Positions 35,201 through 43,685 of a DNA stretch of 64,000 bases are shown here, one piece after another (the first letter of the stretch is position 1; every line of letters begins with the position of its first letter). Location: NCBI GenBank assembly GCA_964481425.1, contig CAYZTM010000008.1, forward strand, positions 1-64,000, in the 5' to 3' direction. A program made the translations under genes and the position numbers. The notes below the pieces were generated by a model, which was not told where the DNA came from, searched no databases, and was given only the letters and a program-made list of their open reading frames with translations. The stretch comes from MKUN01 sp964481425. GTDB taxonomy: Bacteria > Bacteroidota > Bacteroidia > Chitinophagales > Chitinophagaceae.

Positions 35201-36779
35201 CACCTCTGAGGGTGACTACCTTGTGCGTCTTGTGGCCATTAACAGCCACGGCTGTAAGGATACGGCTTATGGCCATGTTAAGATGCTGGGTTATGCGGGA
35301 GCATTCACCTATGCACCATTATTAGGTTGTGCACCAATGCAGGTTAATTTTACTGCAAACGTTTCGAATGTGCCAAGCCTGACCTGGGATTATGCTGATG
35401 GTAATGTGAGCCCAGCCTCACCCGCTACCACATCATCGCATGTGTATACCGAGCCAGGGGCATACGTACCCAAGCTGATATTAAGTGATAGTACCGGTTG
35501 CCAGACGTCAAGCCAGGGCCTTGATACCATAAAGGTAGATGGCTTCAGGACGGGGTATACCTATCAGCCCAACCCTGCCTGCGAGAAAGCCACTACGCAG
35601 TTCGTAGATACCAGCTACAGTTATTTCTCAACGGTAACGAACTGGCATTGGACCTTTGATGATGGCCAAATGAGTTTTGTAAATAACCCAAGCCATTATT
35701 ATGACTCGGCCGGAGTGTATGCCGTGCAGCTTATCGTGACGAACGGTAACGGCTGTAAGGATACCCTTGATAACACCATTACGATAAACCCGCTGCCTGT
35801 GATTATGGCATTGGGGGATACTGTGATATGCCTTGGTGACGCAGCACAGCTATCTGCGAATGGAGGGGTGTCTTACACCTGGGCACCTGCTGCCAACCTG
35901 AGCTGCGTAAGTTGTCAAAGTACGTCGGCATCACCCCAGGCAGCGACAGCATATGTAGTTACCGGTACAGATGCGAACGGCTGTAGTAATACCGATACTG
36001 CAAAGGTGAATATAAAGACCAAAACAACGGCAGTAGCAGGACAAGGCGGCGAGATATGCGATGCTAATAGCATAGTGCTTCATGCCTCAGGCGGAGACGT
36101 GTACACCTGGTCCCCACCAGAGCATTTGGATAACAGTCATATTTCGGACCCGACAGCTTCGCCGCATGCTACCACGCGTTATATGGTAGTGGTAAAGGAA
36201 GCCAGTTGCCAACCCGATAGCGATTATGTGACTGTTACAGTGCATCCTCGTCCGCATCTTTATGCCGGGGAAGACCGCTCTATAGTAGCAGGTAGCTCTA
36301 CACAGCTTACTTTGGTTGGCTCTGATTTTGTGAGCTATGAATGGTCGTATGACCCCACACTAAGCTGCACGCAGTGCCCCACACCAACGGCTACGCCGAT
36401 AACTACTACTACTTATACGGTTTCCGGTGTTTCGGATTGGGGATGCCATGACTCTGATAAGGTGACCATCACCGTATTGTGCGATCAAAGCCAGGCCTTT
36501 GTGCCCAATTCATTTACCCCGAATGGTGATGGAGAGAACGATGTCTTCTACCCGAGAGGTACAGGTATCGCTAAGATAAAATCGTTCAGGGTGTATGACC
36601 GCTGGGGTGAACTGGTTTTTGAACGCACAGGTATCAATATCAACGACGAGCAAAATGGCTGGGATGGCACATATAAGGGCGCTGCGCTGAGCCCTGATGT
36701 ATATGTATATGTAATTGAGGTTATTTGCCAAACAGGTGAGCAACTCAATTTGAAAGGTGATATCACGATCATAAGATAA
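32247..36779 (+). CDS. Giant PKD-repeat protein with T9SS type B domain, copy 2
   Basis: A 1,510-residue paralogue of the gene at 28090, 110 bp downstream. It has a signal peptide ~1-25 (ILILLLSFASVTVASA) and the same order of ~14 PKD-type repeats; several align unit for unit with the first protein (for example GAFTYxPLxGCxPxxVNFTANV in both), so the pair arose by whole-gene duplication. It is longer because two more Ig-like segments (~1260-1410) precede the C-terminal domain: VPNSFTPNGDGENDVFYP, VYDRWGELVF, WDGTYKGAALSPDVYVYVIEVIC. The stop is 6 bp before the PorP/SprF gene, so cargo and helper are co-transcribed. Confidence 0.85.
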   Translation: MINLYRKILILLLSFASVTVASAQPHANFTGNPVSGCAPLVVNFTNLSTGATSYHWDFGNFNTSVLSNPSTTYTQPGTYTVTLIAYNGPNSDTKTITNYITVYSNPVVDFSANILSGCPGLTVNFTNNSNPQVPGPATYYWDFGDGNFSTLQSPNHTYPTPGYYNVTLSVTNAQGCVSTLVKPTYIHIFTPPVAQFSATNTVYCSLPATVTFTNTTTGANPITYLWDFGDNTTSTLANPPPHTYNNLGSYTVTLTATDANGCVGTYSAQNYITIQNYTGSFSGPSGICAGDMATFVNTTPPPISSSNWDFGDNSTGSGNTVNHVYTTAGTYTVRLITQSGVCYDTIYQTITVHPIPVIDFNFTPAAPCPPPATLQFNNLTQYGNTYLWDFGDSTTSTATNPVHTYNAQGPYDVTLIAISQYGCTDTEYRQQYVALHLFNLYAYSDVPGGCAPVTIHFSDSVDYYQPIVSYTWDFGDNTMSNQQSPSHTYTNVGVYTVVLTAVSANGCVAHDTLQVGAGTLPTANFTAAPTTICVNQTVQFTNYSTNATSYIWNFGDGTDTSTNPNHLYTVDGIFTVTLIASNNGCNDTMTIPNLITVHPPTSGMALSYSCDTPTKVTFVNASSGYTSFLWEFGDNTTNAVDTNAVHNYAALGDYNVQIVTWNSVWGCADSTQYIVHLTLPDVDFTAPDTAICKGDTAWFSAIITNTNGNPVGDYTWIMDNHIFGDTLPNFHYAFPNTGLYDVTLSVLDIHGCPRSKTKTDYILVAKPDAGFTALPLYGCVPLTVLFTDTSTNTPGAFDVTREWDFGNGTATVNTASTSWTYYNPGTYSVNLIVTDNVGCKDTLLKTNYIKAYKPNAIFIANNVFPCIGDTVNFTNASNGATPVSCFWDFGDNTTSTTFNPKHVYQQIGNYVVTLIVTDTFGCSDTSLLNFISVTKPDASFTMNDSTAVCPPLQVLFTSTSQNATSYLWDFGNNNTSIIPNPANLYTSEGDYLVRLVAINSHGCKDTAYGHVKMLGYAGAFTYAPLLGCAPMQVNFTANVSNVPSLTWDYADGNVSPASPATTSSHVYTEPGAYVPKLILSDSTGCQTSSQGLDTIKVDGFRTGYTYQPNPACEKATTQFVDTSYSYFSTVTNWHWTFDDGQMSFVNNPSHYYDSAGVYAVQLIVTNGNGCKDTLDNTITINPLPVIMALGDTVICLGDAAQLSANGGVSYTWAPAANLSCVSCQSTSASPQAATAYVVTGTDANGCSNTDTAKVNIKTKTTAVAGQGGEICDANSIVLHASGGDVYTWSPPEHLDNSHISDPTASPHATTRYMVVVKEASCQPDSDYVTVTVHPRPHLYAGEDRSIVAGSSTQLTLVGSDFVSYEWSYDPTLSCTQCPTPTATPITTTTYTVSGVSDWGCHDSDKVTITVLCDQSQAFVPNSFTPNGDGENDVFYPRGTGIAKIKSFRVYDRWGELVFERTGININDEQNGWDGTYKGAALSPDVYVYVIEVICQTGEQLNLKGDITIIR

Positions 36780-36785
36780 AGGGCT

Positions 36786-37829
36786 ATGAAAAGGAGAAGT
36801 GTTCGCATAGGGGTGTTGATAGCCTGCATGTTTGCAGCCGGGAGACTTGGTGCACAGGATATTCATTTTTCGCAATTTTATGAAACCTCTGTGTTGAGAA
36901 ACCCTGCATTACTGGGCATATTTTCAGACGATTATAAGGTGGGTGTAGTGTACAGGAACCAGTGGAATAGCATCAGCAAGCCCTACCAAACGGGTCTTGC
37001 CTCAGGAGAGCTAAGGATACCTATAGGAGGGGAAGTACATGACTTTGTAAGTGCCGGGCTGTTGGCTTTTTATGATAAGGCTGGCACTATTAACCTGCAA
37101 ACATTGGGAGTATATCCCGCCATCAATTATAACAAATCGCTGCACGATGCCAATAACTCTTTTCTGTCCGTGGGCTTTACGGGAGGATATGTGCAGCGTA
37201 GCTATGACCCAACCAAGGCTACATTCAACAACCAGTACCAGAACGGAAGCTACAGTGCATCGAACCCGACAGGTGAAAACCTGCCGGAGCCTAAGATAAA
37301 CCAGTGGGATGTAGGTGCGGGGATCAGTTTCAGCAGTACCGCCGGCGAGAGTAAGAACATAAGTTATTTCCTGGGACTTTCAGGCTACCATTTTACGAAG
37401 CCAAAGAGCTCGCTGTATAACAACGAATTGATAAGGCTGGAAATGAAGTGGAATGCCAATGCGGGGCTGAGCATGAAGCTCAAGGGTCCCTTCAGCGTAC
37501 AGGTGCAGGCCAATTACCTGAAGCAAGGTACATATAGCGAGATAATGGCTGGCGGCTCGCTGGGCTGGAATATTATGCTGGATGAGAAAGAGAAGTTATT
37601 CTCGATAAATGTTGGTGGCTACTGCCGCTGGGGGGATGCACTTATCCCCCTTGTCAGGCTGGAGTACAAAGACCTGGCCGTAGGTGCAAGCTATGATATC
37701 AATGTATCGAAACTGAAAGCAGCCAGCAACGCCCGCGGCGGACTTGAATTAACACTTTTTAAGACGGGATTATTACACAAAAGCAATTTTGATAACAACA
37801 GGACCGACTGTCCTCAATTCTTTGATTGA
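36786..37829 (+). CDS. PorP/SprF-family type IX secretion outer-membrane protein
   Basis: A 347-residue outer-membrane beta-barrel protein. Signal peptide ~1-24 (GVLIACMFAAGRLGA). The mature N-terminus QDIHFSQFYETSVLRNPALLGIFSDDYKVGVVYRNQW is the hallmark of the PorP/SprF family. In Flavobacterium, SprF helps the type B cargo SprB reach the surface. Here it lies 6 bp after a PKD/type B giant, the same cargo-helper arrangement. The first ATG at 36786 gives the signal peptide directly. Specificity for the two upstream giants is inferred from gene order. Confidence 0.88.
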   Translation: MKRRSVRIGVLIACMFAAGRLGAQDIHFSQFYETSVLRNPALLGIFSDDYKVGVVYRNQWNSISKPYQTGLASGELRIPIGGEVHDFVSAGLLAFYDKAGTINLQTLGVYPAINYNKSLHDANNSFLSVGFTGGYVQRSYDPTKATFNNQYQNGSYSASNPTGENLPEPKINQWDVGAGISFSSTAGESKNISYFLGLSGYHFTKPKSSLYNNELIRLEMKWNANAGLSMKLKGPFSVQVQANYLKQGTYSEIMAGGSLGWNIMLDEKEKLFSINVGGYCRWGDALIPLVRLEYKDLAVGASYDINVSKLKAASNARGGLELTLFKTGLLHKSNFDNNRTDCPQFFD

Positions 37830-38124
37830 ACTTGTTGTTAGTGAGAATTTCTTCAAGCGGCTATATTCCAAATGGTGAATAAGCAAAATATACCTGGTTG
37901 TCGTACAAATGCGAATGAATATGCATTGTTCTTGTAGGAGTAATGTCAGATAACCATACCTTAATACACAACATTTTTTTGTTCTTTTAAAAGTTGGGGA
38001 GTACATTTACTTTGTGATCAAACAGCTTAAATTTTAATGCAAATCAGTATGTTTTTTGAATCTGGTGATTTGCAGATTGCTTAGCCTACACAGTATTCTT
38101 TTATTCAGCGGGATTTATTTTGTA
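37830..38124. other. Intergenic region before the sulfotransferase pair
   Basis: About 295 AT-rich bases. The frame of the next gene stays open back to a TTG at 38056, but the paralogue starts at the residue equivalent to 38125, so I treat 38056-38124 as non-coding. No terminator or clear promoter box is visible. Confidence 0.45.
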
Positions 38125-38982
38125 ATGAAAAATAAGGTAAGGCCATTAGTTTTTACCCATATACCAAAAGCTGCAGGCAATACGATCAATGTGCTGCTAC
38201 AGCGGAACTATTTGTTCAAAACCGGCTATTTCTTTAATTCACTGAATGTGCGAATGATTGATCAGTTCATTGAACTACCGGAGCATGTGCGAAAGAAAAT
38301 GATAGTGATAAAAGGACATCTCTATTACGGAGTACATAAGTACTGCCCTATGCCGGTGCACTACTTTACTATACTGCGGGAGCCGCTCAGCCGCACAATG
38401 GCCGAATATAATTATATATTCACAATACCCAGCCATCCTAATTTCAAAGAATTGCAGGAAAACCAATATAGTCTAAAGCAACTGCTCGATAATGGACTGA
38501 TAAAGAATATGGACAACTGTCAAGTGCGGTTCTTGTGCGGCGTGAACGACATACCATTCGGAGCAGTCTCTGAAGAGCATCTAGAGATGGCCATCCACAA
38601 TCTTGAGAACCGATACGAACAGGTTGGCATCATGGAGGCTTTTGAGGAGTCTGTATTACTGTTGGCACAACACTTTAACTGGTCAACGCCTTACTACAGT
38701 GTACAAAACATCAATAAGATCAAGCGAACAAGGCAAAGCGAACTGGACACGGAGACTCTCGAACTGTTTCAATACCGAAATCGCTATGATATATTGCTGT
38801 ATGAACGAGGCAGGCAAATTCTGCAAAGAAGAATAGATCATCAAGGTAGCGGATTTCTTGAAAAAGTGGAAAACTTCAAGAAAAAGAACCGTCAGTTAAA
38901 ATCGCTAATAGATTCGCAGACATTCTTTGTGCGATATGCCAATCAGGTCAAATTTTATCTTGGCTGGCAAAAAGGCATTTGA
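38125..38982 (+). CDS. Sulfotransferase family 2-like protein, copy 1
   Basis: About 285 residues from the ATG at 38125. The start was set by comparison with the next gene, whose N-terminus aligns there (VFTHIPKAAGNT versus IFTHIPKTAGYT). The PAPS 5'-phosphosulfate loop is THIPKAAGNTI (~12-22), and the 3'-phosphate motif is FTILREPLSRTMAEYNY (~80-96). The rest (CQVRFLCGVNDIPFG, HLEMAIHNLE) is typical of the heparan-sulfate-sulfotransferase-like family 2. Such enzymes move sulfate from PAPS to sugars or lipids; the acceptor is unknown. No PAPS-synthesis gene is in the window. Confidence 0.8.
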   Translation: MKNKVRPLVFTHIPKAAGNTINVLLQRNYLFKTGYFFNSLNVRMIDQFIELPEHVRKKMIVIKGHLYYGVHKYCPMPVHYFTILREPLSRTMAEYNYIFTIPSHPNFKELQENQYSLKQLLDNGLIKNMDNCQVRFLCGVNDIPFGAVSEEHLEMAIHNLENRYEQVGIMEAFEESVLLLAQHFNWSTPYYSVQNINKIKRTRQSELDTETLELFQYRNRYDILLYERGRQILQRRIDHQGSGFLEKVENFKKKNRQLKSLIDSQTFFVRYANQVKFYLGWQKGI

Positions 38983-39074
38983 TTACCTGGGATACTTTCC
39001 AGACTATTTTAGTATGTTTAAATATCATAAACATGATGAGTAAGTACAACTTGATTGAAAAAGGATGTGCATGA

Positions 39075-39926
39075 ATGAGGCATGATAATACGACAATAAT
39101 ATTTACACATATACCCAAGACAGCAGGGTACACAATGCAGATGATATTGCACAGGCAATACTTGCTAAAAAGGGGGACAATTTTTGATTCCGGTAACATT
39201 AGCAAGATAGAATTGTTAAAGACATTGCCGGAAGACTTCAGGCGTAAGCTTGTTCTTGTAAAAGGACATCTTTACTATGGTGTACACAAATACATACCAC
39301 AACCGGTAAGGTACTTTACTTTATTACGTAGCCCATTGGAGCGTACCATATCGCTTTATAACTACTTAATGGCAGAGCCGAATACCCGTTTTTACAAAGA
39401 ACTTAATGAAAAACAATACACCCTTGACAAACTTTTTGAAAACGGGTACATATTAAATATTGATAATTGCCAGGTGCGTTTTCTATGTGGAGTTGACTTT
39501 ATCCCCTTCGGAGAAGTTAATGAACAACATTTGGAAATGGCAATAAATAACCTCAGCAAGCATTACGATGCAGTCGGAATTTCTGAGTTTTTTGACGAAT
39601 CGGTATTGCTTTTTGCAAAAAAATTTGGATGGAGAAAACCTTGGTATACCAGACATAATGAGGGGCGAGGGGGAGTAAAATTATCTGAGCTTAGTGAAAA
39701 AACACTAGCAAAGCTGAAATACTATAACCGCTATGACGAGATACTCTACAAAAAGGCATTGGAGCTTTTCCAAAAAGAAGTTGACATGGCTGGTGCAATA
39801 TTCAGAGATGAAGTGATAGCTTTCAAAAAAGCAAACGAGTTACGACGGACCAAAACGGAACGGGAAATTTTGATGCTGATGTATCTACGAAAGTTGAGAA
39901 TTTATGTCGGGTTGCAAAAGATGTAA
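39075..39926 (+). CDS. Sulfotransferase family 2-like protein, copy 2
   Basis: A 283-residue tandem paralogue of the preceding gene, roughly half of its residues identical by eye. It keeps the PAPS motifs THIPKTAGYTM and FTLLRSPLERTISLYNY, and CQVRFLCGVDFIPFGEV. Coding sequence is visibly more AT-rich than the surrounding housekeeping genes, which suggests transfer. It faces the 3' end of the tmRNA gene, a common place for acquired DNA. Acceptor unknown; surface glycan sulfation is a reasonable guess. Confidence 0.8.
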   Translation: MRHDNTTIIFTHIPKTAGYTMQMILHRQYLLKRGTIFDSGNISKIELLKTLPEDFRRKLVLVKGHLYYGVHKYIPQPVRYFTLLRSPLERTISLYNYLMAEPNTRFYKELNEKQYTLDKLFENGYILNIDNCQVRFLCGVDFIPFGEVNEQHLEMAINNLSKHYDAVGISEFFDESVLLFAKKFGWRKPWYTRHNEGRGGVKLSELSEKTLAKLKYYNRYDEILYKKALELFQKEVDMAGAIFRDEVIAFKKANELRRTKTEREILMLMYLRKLRIYVGLQKM

Positions 39927-40047
39927 GAATGGATAAGCTCAATGTGAATAAGGGTTCGGCAGTCTTGAAACGCTACGCATAATATTTTGAGAGCTTTGGC
40001 TGGCTAGTTCTTGAAAACAAAAGCCATAGCTGTAGACGAGATTGTGG

Positions 40048-40102
40048 AAAAACAAGAGCGGAAGAAGACTTTGTCTTGCATAGTTTCTCCGCTCTTGTTT
40101 TT
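40048..40102. terminator. Bidirectional terminator between sulfotransferase and tmRNA
   Basis: Perfect 15-bp stem AAAAACAAGAGCGGA (40048-40062) with TCCGCTCTTGTTTTT (40088-40102), loop of 25. It has A/T runs on both sides and sits directly at the tmRNA 3' end. Confidence 0.75.
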
Positions 40103-40472
40103 TGTGGAACCGGCGGGATTCGAACCCGCGTCCAAACATATGCCCGATAAGCTTTCTACATGTTTATTCCGGAATTTGATTTCGGAAAGGGGCCAGAACC
40201 GGACGAACTTACCACTTTCCTACACTGCTTTAGTTTCACACTCCCTGCGCAGCAAAGGGAATGCTATCCTGATATTTTTTTGATTTAGGCGGCGGCGGCG
40301 GTTACAGGCATCCACACACGGCGGCCAAAATGGTTACTTAATTTAATTAAGCAGCCATGGCGTAAGAATAATCGCCATTTAAAGTTTGGGTATTCAGATT
40401 TACGTGCTAATTACACAACGCACGACATGCTTACACTTACCCTGCCCTATGCTGTCAAAACCAGTCGGCCCC
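40103..40472 (-). ncRNA. ssrA: tmRNA (transfer-messenger RNA)
   Basis: About 370 nt. The 5' end GGGGCCG (40466-40472, minus strand) pairs with CGGTTCC near the 3' end (40106-40112) to form the acceptor stem with two G-U pairs. It is followed by ACTGGTTTTGACAGC, typical of tmRNA. The T arm is GCGGG-TTCGAATC-CCGC. An internal reading frame encodes the proteolysis tag: NGDYSYAMAA followed by TAA at 40347-40349; if GGC is the resume codon the tag is (A)GDYSYAMAA. It ends in the AA typical of tags recognised by ClpXP. tmRNA rescues ribosomes stalled on broken messages, together with SmpB (not in the window). Confidence 0.92.
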
Positions 40473-40509
40473 GGTTTTTGTCAGCTGATCGGCTGTCAAA
40501 GAACTATCA

Positions 40510-40517
40510 CAAAGTTA
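40510..40517 (-). promoter_or_regulatory. -7 promoter box of tmRNA
   Basis: Minus-strand TAACTTTG matches TAnnTTTG, 37 bp before the mature 5' end, leaving a short leader for RNase P to remove. Confidence 0.5.
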
Positions 40518-40557
40518 CGAATAAGATGATTTACAAGCTGTTAAAAATGTACTGCCT

Positions 40558-40980
40558 TTACTGTGGCAATAATTTAAGCCCGTCGGCAATGATCTGCGCA
40601 TGGTCGAAAGCGATCTCCGGCAGATGGTGAATGTTGAACCATTGGGCATCGGCAGCATCGTCGGCAGCCTGTACATGGCTATGCTTGTCATCGGTAAGTG
40701 CATACCATGCTATGGTAACAGTGCGCCCCCTCGGATCGCGCCCCGGGGCGCCGTAGGCACCTACCTGGCGTGTATCTTTTATTTTCAGGCCTGTTTCTTC
40801 CTCCAGTTCCCTCCTCATGGCGTGTTCCAGGTCCTCGTCATCCTCGACAAATCCGCCGGGTAGTGCCCACATGTCTTTAAACGGCTCATGTTTTCGTTGT
40901 ACCAGCAGCACTTTCAATTGTTCGTCAATTACAGCAAATACTACCGCATCTACCGTAAGCCTGATGTGTTGTTTTACCAT
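40558..40980 (-). CDS. Nudix hydrolase
   Basis: A 140-residue Nudix-family pyrophosphohydrolase. The Nudix box is complete: GGFVEDDEDLEHAMRRELEEETGLK (GX5EX7REUXEEXGU), at ~43-66. It is preceded by VDAVVFAVIDEQLKVLLVQRK and followed by YGAPGRDPRGRTVTIAWYAL, a pattern seen in ADP-ribose and related nucleotide pyrophosphatases. The substrate is not determined. No C-terminal DNA-binding domain is present, so it is not an NrtR-type regulator. Confidence 0.87.
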   Translation of the reverse strand: MVKQHIRLTVDAVVFAVIDEQLKVLLVQRKHEPFKDMWALPGGFVEDDEDLEHAMRRELEEETGLKIKDTRQVGAYGAPGRDPRGRTVTIAWYALTDDKHSHVQAADDAADAQWFNIHHLPEIAFDHAQIIADGLKLLPQ

Positions 40981-41007
40981 AGCAGGGAGTTTTTATAAAT
41001 GTACACA

Positions 41008-41044
41008 TAAAAAAACCGTCCCGCCATGCAATGGCGGGACGGTT
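41008..41044 (-). terminator. Rho-independent terminator after rseP
   Basis: Perfect 14-bp stem AACCGTCCCGCCAT (41014-41027) with its complement (41031-41044), loop GCA. A T run follows on the minus strand. It closes the dxr-rseP operon. Confidence 0.9.
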
Positions 41045-41060
41045 GCTATTGATAAGCTTG

Positions 41061-42440
41061 TTATTTCTTAAATAGTCTAAAGATGTCCAGCCCGTTCGCA
41101 TAGAGCATCAGGCCAAGGAGTAATACAAGGCCCACAGTGGTGGCACGTTCCATCACTTTTTCACTGACTTTGCGGCGGGTAATGATCTCGTATATAAGGA
41201 ATATAACGTAACCGCCATCGAGCCCCGGTATAGGCAACAGGTTCATGAAAGCCAGTATGATGGATACGAATGCGGTAAGTGCGAGGAAATCGTGCCAGTC
41301 GAATACTGGAGAGAATAATTTGCCAAAGCTAACGATACCACCCAGGCTCTCTGATGCCTTTATTTCCTTTGAGGTAAATATCATTTTGAATTGTCTCCAG
41401 TAATTGCCAAACTGGTCGAAGGTATAGGAGAAGCCTTTACCAATGGCACCAAATACGCTATACTTTATTTTGTCGTACTTAAAAAAGGCTTCGGCAGACT
41501 TGGGTGAGAAGCCTAAGATCATTTCTTTGGGGACGGTGCCATTGAGCACTACCGTAGTATCGTGGCGTATCACGGTAAGGGCTATTGGTTTGCCAGCGGA
41601 TGCTTTTTTAATATCCTCAAACTCATCGTAAAAGCGTATAGGCTGCCCATTGACAGCCACTATGCTGTCGTCGGCTTTCAGGCCCATCTTCTCTGCCTGG
41701 CTGGCCTTCGATACATCATATACAACTACCGGCATACGGGGCTGAATAAAGGCTGCTCTTTTGCTTTTGATGATCTTGCGTATAGTGCCCTCAGGTATGG
41801 GTATAGTTACCGGCTGTCCCTCTCTTTCTACCTGTACGGTCTTCGCCTCATTAAAGATCATTTCAGGTACTATTTTATTGAAACGGGCTACCTGCTTACC
41901 ATCCACTGCCACTATCTTATCGCCATTGTGCAGGCCAATGCTTTGTGCCGTGCTGTCGGCCATGATGCCATACACTGCATTTTGCGTCGGCAGGTATTCC
42001 TCACCCCAGCCTGCAAACATTATGGCGTAGATAACCATGGCCACTATCACGTTCATGATGATACCCCCAAGCATGATGAAGAGGCGTTGCCAGGCTTTTT
42101 TGGAGCGGTATTCCCAAGGTTGCGGTGGCAGGGCCATCTGTTCTTTGTCCATGCTCTCGTCCACCATGCCTGATATCTTAACATAGCCACCGAGGGGGAA
42201 CCAGCCTATTCCATATTCCGTATCACCCACCTTCTTTTTGAACAGGGAGAAGTTGAGCAATCCCGAAAAGGGGAAAAGAAAATCGAAGAAGAGATAAAAC
42301 TTCTCTACCCTTGTCTTGAACACCCGGGCAAAAAAGAAGTGCCCGAATTCGTGCAGGAGTATAAGCAGGGACAGGGCAGCCAGTAATTGCAAAGCTTGTG
42401 TCAGGCCGCCGGATATTAGAAGAACTGTATTCAGTTGCAT
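41061..42440 (-). CDS. rseP: Site-2 membrane protease RseP
   Basis: A 459-residue intramembrane zinc metalloprotease of the M50 family. The zinc motif HEFGH lies at ~30-34 in the first membrane segment. Two PDZ domains lie between ~125 and ~310 (VYGIMADSTAQSIGLHNGDKIVAVDG and KASQAEKMGLKADDSIVAVNG). The third zinc ligand region NLLPIPGLDGGYV is at ~405-417, and the final membrane segments follow. In other bacteria RseP cleaves anti-sigma factors after a site-1 protease cut and also clears signal peptides. It begins 21 bp after dxr, a common arrangement. Whether it acts on the anti-sigma-like protein at 5900 is an open possibility. Confidence 0.93.
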   Translation of the reverse strand: MQLNTVLLISGGLTQALQLLAALSLLILLHEFGHFFFARVFKTRVEKFYLFFDFLFPFSGLLNFSLFKKKVGDTEYGIGWFPLGGYVKISGMVDESMDKEQMALPPQPWEYRSKKAWQRLFIMLGGIIMNVIVAMVIYAIMFAGWGEEYLPTQNAVYGIMADSTAQSIGLHNGDKIVAVDGKQVARFNKIVPEMIFNEAKTVQVEREGQPVTIPIPEGTIRKIIKSKRAAFIQPRMPVVVYDVSKASQAEKMGLKADDSIVAVNGQPIRFYDEFEDIKKASAGKPIALTVIRHDTTVVLNGTVPKEMILGFSPKSAEAFFKYDKIKYSVFGAIGKGFSYTFDQFGNYWRQFKMIFTSKEIKASESLGGIVSFGKLFSPVFDWHDFLALTAFVSIILAFMNLLPIPGLDGGYVIFLIYEIITRRKVSEKVMERATTVGLVLLLGLMLYANGLDIFRLFKK

Positions 42441-42461
42441 GTTTCTTTCTGATAAAATAAA

Positions 42462-43637
42462 TTAGTGCGACAACTGGCTTTTCTTCACCAGTTCGGTAGC
42501 CCTTAGCCGGGCTTCCTTGTCCGATTGTTCATGGTCTTCCAGTGTCGGCTGCTCTATGAAGGCAATGCGCGACAGCACATTTTCTATCACATCGCTCATT
42601 TCCACAAAGCCGACCCTGTTCTGTAAAAAGGCATTTACCACTATTTCGTTAGCGGCATTCAGCACACAGGGTGCGTTGCCGCCGCGGAACATAGCGTCTT
42701 TGGCCAGTGCAAGATTACGGAAAGTTTTATAATCGGGCTGCTCAAAGCTCAATTTAGAAAATTCTTTGAAATCCAGCCGTTTAAAATCATTTTGTATCCT
42801 TTCGGGAAAGGCCAGGGCGTATTGGATGGGCAGCTTCATATCCGGCAGGCCCATTTGAGCTTTTACCGAGCTGTCGGTGAATTGTATCATCGAGTGAATG
42901 ATAGACTGGGGATGTATCACTACATCTACCTGTTCATTGTCCAGGCCAAATAACCATTTGGCTTCTATCATTTCCAGTCCTTTATTCATCAGCGTGGCGC
43001 TGTCGATGGTTATCTTGGCACCCATGGTCCAGTTAGGGTGTTGCAGGGCATGCGATGCTTTTACATTTACCAGGAAGTTGGGTTTCTTTCCTAAGAAAGG
43101 GCCGCCGGATGCGGTAAGTATGATCTTTTCTACAGATGCAGGCATCTCGCCCACCAGGCATTGGAAGATCGCAGAATGCTCACTGTCAACGGGGATGATG
43201 GTAGCCCCGGTTTCCGACGCAAGCCGGGTAACTATATCGCCGGCCACTACCAGGGTTTCTTTATTGGCCAGGGCTATCCTTTTACCTGCTTTTACTGCAG
43301 CTATGGTGGAGTGCAGGCCGGCAAAGCCCACTATGGCGGTCACCACGATATCTACGCTGTCCCAGGCTGCTACATCGGCCAGGGCGGCTGCCCCGGCAAA
43401 GACCTTAACAGGCAGGCTGGCGAGAGCCTCCTTTACTTCAGTATACTTACTCTCATCGGTAACTACTACGGCATTGGGTTTAAATTGTTTTGCCTGTGTT
43501 ATCAGCAGTTCAGTATTGCTGTGTGCGCTCAATACCTCCGCTTCAAAGAGACGGGGGTGTGCTGCAATTACTTCAAGTGCCTGGGTGCCTATAGAACCGG
43601 TTGAGCCTAATATCGCTACTCTCTTCTGCTGTGCCAT
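42462..43637 (-). CDS. dxr: 1-deoxy-D-xylulose 5-phosphate reductoisomerase
   Basis: A 391-residue NADPH enzyme of the non-mevalonate isoprenoid pathway (DXP to MEP). NADPH-binding AILGSTGSIGTQALEVI is at ~9-25, then ALANKETLVVAGD, the metal/substrate segment VDSEHSAIFQCL, TASGGPFLGK, and WTMGAKITIDSATLMNKGLE. The C-terminal helical domain is complete. A TAnnTTTG box lies ~40 bp upstream. It is the first gene of the dxr-rseP operon. Confidence 0.96.
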   Translation of the reverse strand: MAQQKRVAILGSTGSIGTQALEVIAAHPRLFEAEVLSAHSNTELLITQAKQFKPNAVVVTDESKYTEVKEALASLPVKVFAGAAALADVAAWDSVDIVVTAIVGFAGLHSTIAAVKAGKRIALANKETLVVAGDIVTRLASETGATIIPVDSEHSAIFQCLVGEMPASVEKIILTASGGPFLGKKPNFLVNVKASHALQHPNWTMGAKITIDSATLMNKGLEMIEAKWLFGLDNEQVDVVIHPQSIIHSMIQFTDSSVKAQMGLPDMKLPIQYALAFPERIQNDFKRLDFKEFSKLSFEQPDYKTFRNLALAKDAMFRGGNAPCVLNAANEIVVNAFLQNRVGFVEMSDVIENVLSRIAFIEQPTLEDHEQSDKEARLRATELVKKSQLSH

Positions 43638-43677
43638 CTGCTGCGTTTATTTATGGTGCCTGTACTTTACAGGACTG

Positions 43678-43685
43678 CAAAGGTA
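43678..43685 (-). promoter_or_regulatory. -7 promoter box of dxr-rseP
   Basis: Minus-strand TACCTTTG followed by CAGTCC; matches TAnnTTTG. No clear -33 box. Confidence 0.55.

Noticed and set aside
40011..40283. 90-codon open frame (plus strand) containing PAGFEPASKH
   Set aside because: It runs antisense through the tmRNA 3' end and T arm. Such frames are a known source of spurious hypothetical proteins.
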